Below, piece by piece: positions 59,559 through 64,000 of a DNA stretch of 64,000 bases. Numbering within the stretch: the first letter of the stretch is position 1; each line of letters starts with the position of its first letter. Both the position numbers and the translations under genes were made by a program. The notes beneath the pieces were generated by a model, which worked only from the letters and a program-made list of their open reading frames with translations, was not told the origin of the DNA and did not search any database. The stretch is from QHXM01 sp963697975. GTDB taxonomy: Bacteria; Acidobacteriota; Blastocatellia; Pyrinomonadales; Pyrinomonadaceae. The DNA lies in NCBI GenBank assembly GCA_963697975.1, contig OY969111.1, positions 1,984,001 through 2,048,000 of the forward strand, given 5' to 3'.

Positions 59559-59578
59559 AGCGGCAAGCCTTGCTCAGA

Positions 59579-59620
59579 TGTGACACTCCGCTATCACTCG
59601 GACTGTCACACACTGTCACA
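59579..59620. promoter_or_regulatory. TGTCACA repeat cluster upstream of the eCIS operon
   Basis: CTGTCACA occurs at 59603-59610 and 59613-59620 (one helical turn apart), with an inverted TGTGACA at 59579-59585. The cluster lies in the gap between the AAA+ gene and the sigma-54 activator gene, upstream of the operon. A binding site for that activator or another regulator is inference. I do not see a convincing -24/-12 sigma-54 promoter. Confidence 0.4.
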
Positions 59621-59725
59621 GCGTTACATGCCGATCACAACACGGGTGTGCGCGCGACTCTGCGGCCTGTTGGAAACAGGCGAATTGTGGAAGGAGAAGT
59701 GATGAGGATAGCGAGAAGCGTTTTC

Positions 59726-61000
59726 TCAGGAAACGGCTTTAGCCCCGTTTCGCGAGATTCTGAATTGCGCCATTTTTCTGTAGACAGTCATGCGCGAGCA
59801 TTGCAATTGCCACGCGGCGCGGCTGATGTTCCAGTTTGACGCCTTCAGCGCGCGGATCAAAGACCCACGACTCTGCGGATCGAGCTTGCTTTCCAACTCC
59901 ATGCGGAAGTGCGCCGGAAAGTCGCTGATCTCAATGCAATCCGAGCCTGCGTTGACAAAGCAGGCTTCCACCAGATTGCGTAGCTGCCGGATGTTTCCGG
60001 GCCAGTCGTAACAGACCAGCAATTCGGCTGCGTCCGCCTGAAACCCACGAACCTTGCGTTGAAAGCGCCGGTTGAATGTTTCCACAAAGTGCGCCAGCAG
60101 TTGCGGAATGTCCTCACGGTTGTCACGCAATGGAGGCATCTCGATGCGGACCACGTCCAGCCGGTAAAAAAGGTCCTGCCGGAACTCCCGGTCGCGCACC
60201 ATCGACTCCATTTTCCGGTTCGTGGCGGCGATCACACGCACATCCACGCTCGTCCCCCGGCATCCGCCCAGCGGCTGAACTTCCTGTGATTCAATGGCGC
60301 GCAACAACTTGGCCTGAACACCCAAACCGATGTCTCCGATCTCGTCGAAGAAAATTGTGCCGCCATGTGCCTGGCGCAGTTTCCCCTGATGTTTGGCATA
60401 CGCTCCCGTGAAAGCGCCTTTCTCGTATCCGAAAAGTTCGCTTTCAAACAGCGAATCCGGCACAGCCGCCACGTTGACGGCGACAAAAGGCTTGTCGCGC
60501 CGAGCGCTGCTTCTGTGAATCAACCCGGCAACCAGTTCCTTACCCGTGCCTGTCTCTCCGGTGATGAGAACACTGGAATCAGTCAGGGAGACACGCGCCA
60601 CGTATTTGCGAAGGGCAATCATATTCGGGCTGTTACCGAGCAGCCCGTTTTGCTGCTTGAGGGTCTTCGCTGGCACTTCTTTGCCAGCCACTAAGGCGCT
60701 GACCGATGCTTTAAAGTCGGCCTGTTCCGCCGGTAGCGTGAAGAAGTCATCAACGCGCAAGCGCACCGCCTGTTGCGTCACCGTTGACGAGCTTCCTCTG
60801 GAGATCACCACGACGGAGAGTTTCGGATGGGTTTCCCGGAGCTTGCGGATTCCTTCCGCCCCGAGGCAGTCGCGCTCGCCCGACAGTTCGGCAATCAGAA
60901 GATCGGGATACGCATCGCCACTGATGGTGTAGTCCGGAAGCAGCGTTCGTACAATCTGATGAAGCGTCGCATCTCTGGCGATTATCCTGATTATAGGCAT
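59726..61000 (-). CDS. Sigma-54-dependent activator with degenerate receiver
   Basis: 424 aa from ATG 61000. The N-terminal receiver-like domain (1-105) lacks the acidic pair, has Glu instead of the phospho-Asp (LLIAELSG, about residue 39) and no KP lysine, so it is probably not phosphorylated. The central AAA+ domain has GETGTGKELV, FGYEKGAFTGA (sigma-54 contact loop) and GGTIFFDEIGD. The C-terminal Fis-type HTH is NWNISRAAWQLQCSRMTVYR. Same strand as, and immediately upstream of, the eCIS genes, so a likely master switch (inference). Confidence 0.88.
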   Translation of the reverse strand: MPIIRIIARDATLHQIVRTLLPDYTISGDAYPDLLIAELSGERDCLGAEGIRKLRETHPKLSVVVISRGSSSTVTQQAVRLRVDDFFTLPAEQADFKASVSALVAGKEVPAKTLKQQNGLLGNSPNMIALRKYVARVSLTDSSVLITGETGTGKELVAGLIHRSSARRDKPFVAVNVAAVPDSLFESELFGYEKGAFTGAYAKHQGKLRQAHGGTIFFDEIGDIGLGVQAKLLRAIESQEVQPLGGCRGTSVDVRVIAATNRKMESMVRDREFRQDLFYRLDVVRIEMPPLRDNREDIPQLLAHFVETFNRRFQRKVRGFQADAAELLVCYDWPGNIRQLRNLVEACFVNAGSDCIEISDFPAHFRMELESKLDPQSRGSLIRALKASNWNISRAAWQLQCSRMTVYRKMAQFRISRNGAKAVS

Positions 61001-61654
61001 ACTATCCCCCCATCCACACGACAATCCGTGCGCCGAAAATTGCAAATACATTGCTGACCGCCGGAATCCAGACAGAAGCGACTTACAGGGCAAAGGGAGG
61101 ATGATAATTTCGCGGGGACACTATTATTGAGCGACAACATTTCAGTACCATCTTTCGTCAACAATCGTTTATCTGACGCGAGGGGTGAACAGCGCCGGGA
61201 GAGAATGAGACAGGGAATCCATGAATGGTTAGAAAAGTGGCTCGCCACGATCCGACCATCCCGTTTTCTCGCAACTTACTGGAGCTTGCGCCACCCTTAA
61301 GTTTTGATCGTTAGGTTTTGAGAGACAGCTCCACCAGGATGCTAAAAAGTGTTTTTGGGAACATAGGATGGTCTCCTGAGCAGCGTAGTCGAGGATTCAC
61401 AGATTCGACCGGGGCATCTTAAGAATCCCGGAAAGCTGGAAGTGAGAATTGCGAGGCGGCTCGGTATCCAGTGGGTAGATTTTTTCGACGGGTGGATTCT
61501 ACTTTTTTGCTGCCACCTAGTCAATACTCTTGCAGTTAATTAAGAGCAGGAGCTGGCTTCACAATTTGTGAGCATGAAAAAGGTTTTTCGGGGGGCAGGA
61601 TTGTTTCAGCAAGTCGCGGTTTAAGGATTATCGCCGCTCGAAATGGAGAGGAGT
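61001..61654. other. 654-bp intergenic region
   Basis: No supported gene; short frames here lack ribosome-binding sites and family features. Its right-to-left promoter for the sigma-54 activator should lie in 61010-61200 (GGGGGGATAGT precedes the ATG). Nothing else recognised. Confidence 0.5.
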
Positions 61655-62326
61655 TTATGGAAACTTGTTTCTCACACGATTCGCTACCTGCCGCCCGATC
61701 TCTCTTAACTCATCCGTTACATGCGTTCGTCCGCGGCGGGTCGGCAGGCGCAGGACGGCTCCGCCAGCCTTGATGTCCTGTCTGCCGGGATAAACCCGCC
61801 CCTCGGTCAGAATCTTCGCCGTTTGCGGCATGAAGACATAGTAATTAACGCAAGTGATATATTCCTCGACGTAGACTCCCCGGTCGGTCCTGACGCGGTC
61901 TTCCAATTTTATCTCAAGCCACAGCACGTATGCGTCCGTCTCATTTTTCGCCCGCTCCATTGCCGCAGTTCGTTTCCGGCTGCCGCTTCCCTTAGCCTCT
62001 ATCGCCTGTAATTTCTTTAACTCCTCAACGCAAGCGTCCACCGCCTCGTCCACGTAGTTGGAGTAACTGCTGCCGGATTGAACGAGGTCTCCGACGACGA
62101 TGACGGATGAAATGGGAACGGGAGGTTTGACGGTTGACGGATCAATCCCTGCTTCGGTTTTGGTCTCGACGGTGACGGGAGGCGAAGAAGAAACGTTCCC
62201 TTTGGGGCGTCGGCCTGACTGCGCCAGGGCAGCTTGAGAGAAGCAAAGAGTTGCGACGGCGCAGACGAGCAAAAGATATTGGTGTCGCTTCGCAGAAGAT
62301 GACGAGATATGTGTTTCGTGTCGCAT
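61655..62326 (-). CDS. Secreted protein of unknown function
   Basis: 223 aa from ATG 62326. The Sec signal is RHQYLLLVCAVATLCFSQAALAQ. The mature part has a Pro/Ser/Thr linker and then a single alpha/beta domain: VDEAVDACVEELKKLQAIEA, AYVLWLEIKLEDRVR, EYITCVNYYVFMPQTAKILT. This looks like a periplasmic domain that measures or binds something, but I recognise no family. Followed by the response regulator in the same direction upstream. Confidence 0.65.
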   Translation of the reverse strand: MRHETHISSSSAKRHQYLLLVCAVATLCFSQAALAQSGRRPKGNVSSSPPVTVETKTEAGIDPSTVKPPVPISSVIVVGDLVQSGSSYSNYVDEAVDACVEELKKLQAIEAKGSGSRKRTAAMERAKNETDAYVLWLEIKLEDRVRTDRGVYVEEYITCVNYYVFMPQTAKILTEGRVYPGRQDIKAGGAVLRLPTRRGRTHVTDELREIGRQVANRVRNKFP

Positions 62327-62422
62327 AGAAAGCACCTCAGACTGTCCGTTCGGCGCGCATTCTATAGTCGCCCCGACGCTGGCGTCAATGCGGGGTTGAT
62401 GCTCTGAATAAGACAGCACAGG

Positions 62423-62812
62423 TTAAGACGCGGCGGTGTCCTGCTGATCTGTCAGCAGGCGATGAACTGTGTTGATTAGCTCTTCGACATACGGCTTGGC
62501 GACGAACGCTTGCGCGCCCGCGTAGAGGGCTTCCTCTTTGTCTGATTCAAAGGCAGCGCCGGAGTAGAAGATGATCGGCGTGTGCGGGTCGAACTCACGG
62601 ACTTTGCGGCACAGGCCGAGTCCGGCTTCTCTCGGAAACCATTCGTCGAAGATATAGAGATTGAAGGATTCGTTCTGCGCAAGCTGTAAGGCTTCGCTCA
62701 CGTTCTTGATCGCTATGACTTCATAGTTCTCCTGCTCCAACAAGTGGGTGAGCATGAAACAGGTATCTTCATCATCGTCAACACAGAGAATCCGCCGCTT
62801 TGTCGGCTGCAT
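62423..62812 (-). CDS. Single-domain response regulator
   Basis: 129 aa, a complete CheY-like receiver: acidic pocket LCVDDDEDT, phospho-acceptor in LYIFDEWFPREAGL, Thr/Ser switch at IIFYSGAAF and Lys in FVAKPYVEEL. No output domain, so it acts through protein contacts or a phosphorelay. The neighbours are a secreted protein and a sigma-54 activator on the same strand. Confidence 0.9.
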   Translation of the reverse strand: MQPTKRRILCVDDDEDTCFMLTHLLEQENYEVIAIKNVSEALQLAQNESFNLYIFDEWFPREAGLGLCRKVREFDPHTPIIFYSGAAFESDKEEALYAGAQAFVAKPYVEELINTVHRLLTDQQDTAAS

Positions 62813-62905
62813 GGGGGAAGCCTCCAGAACAAACGAGGTTCAATTATTCGTTGGCTCAAATTATACACCAGTTTGTCTGTACGCTTTCAATAGTATGAGA
62901 GAAAT

Positions 62906-62969
62906 AAGTGATAGAAAAAACAGGTTCTTTCCTATCACCTATCACCTATCACCCATCACTTATCACTGT
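62906..62969. repeat. CTATCAC heptamer run with inverted partner
   Basis: CCTATCACCTATCACCTATC and following variants form a 7-bp tandem run at 62931-62966. A GTGATAG copy at 62908-62914 allows a hairpin. Same class of word-repeat hairpin as in the glycan locus. It lies just after the sigma-54 gene's 3' end. Confidence 0.8.
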
Positions 62970-62978
62970 TTCGGTGAG

Positions 62979-64000
62979 TTAGGCGCTGGCGCTCATCTCG
63001 TGGCGTTCGAGCTTGAGGTAGAGGCCGCGTCGTGTAAGGCCGAGTTCGCGTGCGGCGCGCGAGATGTTGCCGCCATGTTTACGCAGGGCTTCGGCGATCA
63101 TCCGGCGTTCGAGTTCGCTGAGCGCGTCGGCCAGCGTGACGTGCTGTCCGGGAGTTGAGGCGACAACGCCGAGCGGCGTAATCGAAGACTGTGGAGTCGC
63201 GGGCGCGGACATGCGCCTGAGTTCCGGCGAGAGTTGATCCGGCGAAAGAACGGCTCCGTCTTCGGCGCGGGCGACGATGCGCTGAATTTCATTGCAGAGC
63301 TGGCGGACGTTGCCCGGCCAGTCGCAGACCATCAGGAGGTCAACGGCCTGCGGCGTAATCTCTATGTCGCGGCGTCCGAACTTCGCCGAGTAGTGATTGA
63401 TGTAATAGTTGACGATGGTCGGAATCTCAGACCGGCGCTCGCGGAGAGGTGGCACGCGAAGCCGAATGACGTTCAGACGATAGTAAAGGTCTTCACGGAA
63501 ACGTCCCTGCGCCACCATCTCTTCGAGGTCTGAATTGGTGGCGGCGATGATTCGCACGTCAACTTTCGTGGGTCGCTGCTCGCCGAGCGGCTGAATCTCG
63601 CCTTCCTGAAGAAAGCGCAACAGCTTTGGTTGCACGTCGAGCGGAAGATCGCCGATTTCATCCAGAAAGAGCGTGCCGCCCGCCGCCGAGCGAATCACGC
63701 CGAGCGAATCTGAGACCGCGCCCGTGAACGCTCCGCGCCGGTAGCCGAAGAGATAGCCTTCCGCCAATTCCTTCGGTACGGCAGTGCAGTTAAACGGAAC
63801 GAAGACTTTGGAGCGGCGCGACGAGATAGCGTGAATGGCGCGGGCGACGAGTTCCTTGCCCGTGCCGGATTCGCCTGTGACAAGCACAGTCACATCCGAA
63901 GAACGAATCTTGTGAACCTCTTCGACGAGGCGCGTCATCGCCGGGCTTGAGTGAATAAAGCCGGGCATCAAACTCGCGCCTGCCAACGCGTCTTGATCCT
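62979..64000 (-). CDS. Sigma-54-dependent Fis-family activator (N-terminus beyond the window)
   Basis: At least 340 aa visible; the open frame continues in phase to the right edge (DQDALAGASLMPGF...). The AAA+ core has GESGTGKELVARAIH, FGYRRGAFTGAVS and GGTLFLDEIGDLP. The C-terminal Fis HTH is HGGNISRAARELGLTRRGLY. An upstream sensory or receiver domain is probably outside the window. A TTG or ATG near 63970-63986 is unlikely to be the true start because homology to the AAA linker begins earlier. Confidence 0.88.
   Translation of the reverse strand, partial: DQDALAGASLMPGFIHSSPAMTRLVEEVHKIRSSDVTVLVTGESGTGKELVARAIHAISSRRSKVFVPFNCTAVPKELAEGYLFGYRRGAFTGAVSDSLGVIRSAAGGTLFLDEIGDLPLDVQPKLLRFLQEGEIQPLGEQRPTKVDVRIIAATNSDLEEMVAQGRFREDLYYRLNVIRLRVPPLRERRSEIPTIVNYYINHYSAKFGRRDIEITPQAVDLLMVCDWPGNVRQLCNEIQRIVARAEDGAVLSPDQLSPELRRMSAPATPQSSITPLGVVASTPGQHVTLADALSELERRMIAEALRKHGGNISRAARELGLTRRGLYLKLERHEMSASA

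Noticed and set aside
59701..59839. Small + strand gene after GAAGGAGAAGTGATG
   Set aside because: Good RBS-like sequence, but the frame is antisense to the 3' end of the sigma-54 activator and shows no coding features.
1..64000. tRNA or rRNA genes
   Set aside because: No cloverleaf with the GTTCGA/GTTCAA T-loop pattern and no rRNA signature sequences noticed on either strand by eye.

Overview
The window looks like a chromosomal segment of a free-living, GC-rich, Gram-negative-type bacterium, most likely an Acidobacteriota (Blastocatellia-like) genome. That assignment is inference: it rests on gene content (a large surface-glycan locus, many DUF4157 proteins, sigma-54 regulators), the abundance of palindromic and word-type intergenic repeats, and codon use. 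There is no rRNA or tRNA gene, insertion sequence or CRISPR array, and no phage capsid, portal or terminase gene.

Region 1 (1-3663): the tail of an unknown gene, a GNAT acetyltransferase, a SHOCT-domain protein, and a small divergent module of an XRE-type repressor and a response-regulator-like protein. A long intergenic region with 20- and 21-bp repeat arrays follows.

Region 2 (3664-21823): a surface polysaccharide / glycolipid locus on the + strand. It has three SAM methyltransferases, an NAD-dependent sugar epimerase, two multi-membrane ArnT/GT39-like glycosyltransferases, a GT2 polyprenyl-phosphate glycosyltransferase, an AsnB amidotransferase, a toroid-fold protein, a DUF354 protein, a WcaJ-type initiating sugar-phosphate transferase and an O-antigen ligase-like protein. 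An M20 peptidase and a GNAT enzyme lie on the opposite strand. Several gene ends here are built from hairpin-forming short-word repeats.

Region 3 (21843-26933): a secreted subtilase ending in about 30 hexapeptide repeats, a tiny secreted six-cysteine peptide, a 12-unit 21-bp DNA array, a small Ala-rich protein, and a second copy of the XRE/response-regulator module. The two copies carry different 14-bp palindromes at exactly the same place.

Region 4 (26945-61000, all on the - strand): an extracellular contractile injection system (eCIS; Afp/PVC-like). In transcription order it has a sigma-54 activator, AAA+ ATPase, DUF4255 terminator-like protein, sheath, tube, tail-assembly chaperone, DUF6760 protein, an unknown protein, LysM tube-adaptor, gpD-like hub, gp5/VgrG-like spike, PAAR tip, gp25, two gpJ-like baseplate proteins, two members of a four-member 'adaptor/fibre' family, a gpI-like tail protein, and the other two family members. 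It then carries four DUF4157 cargo/effector genes with unrelated C-termini, interspersed with small genes. One effector ends in a Bacillus Tgl-like transglutaminase domain. The chaperone and DUF6760 reading frames are joined by a G7 slippery heptamer, a stop codon and a downstream stem, a phage gpG/gpGT-like -1 frameshift arrangement.

Region 5 (61655-64000): a secreted protein of unknown function, a single-domain response regulator and the C-terminal part of a second sigma-54 activator that runs off the window.
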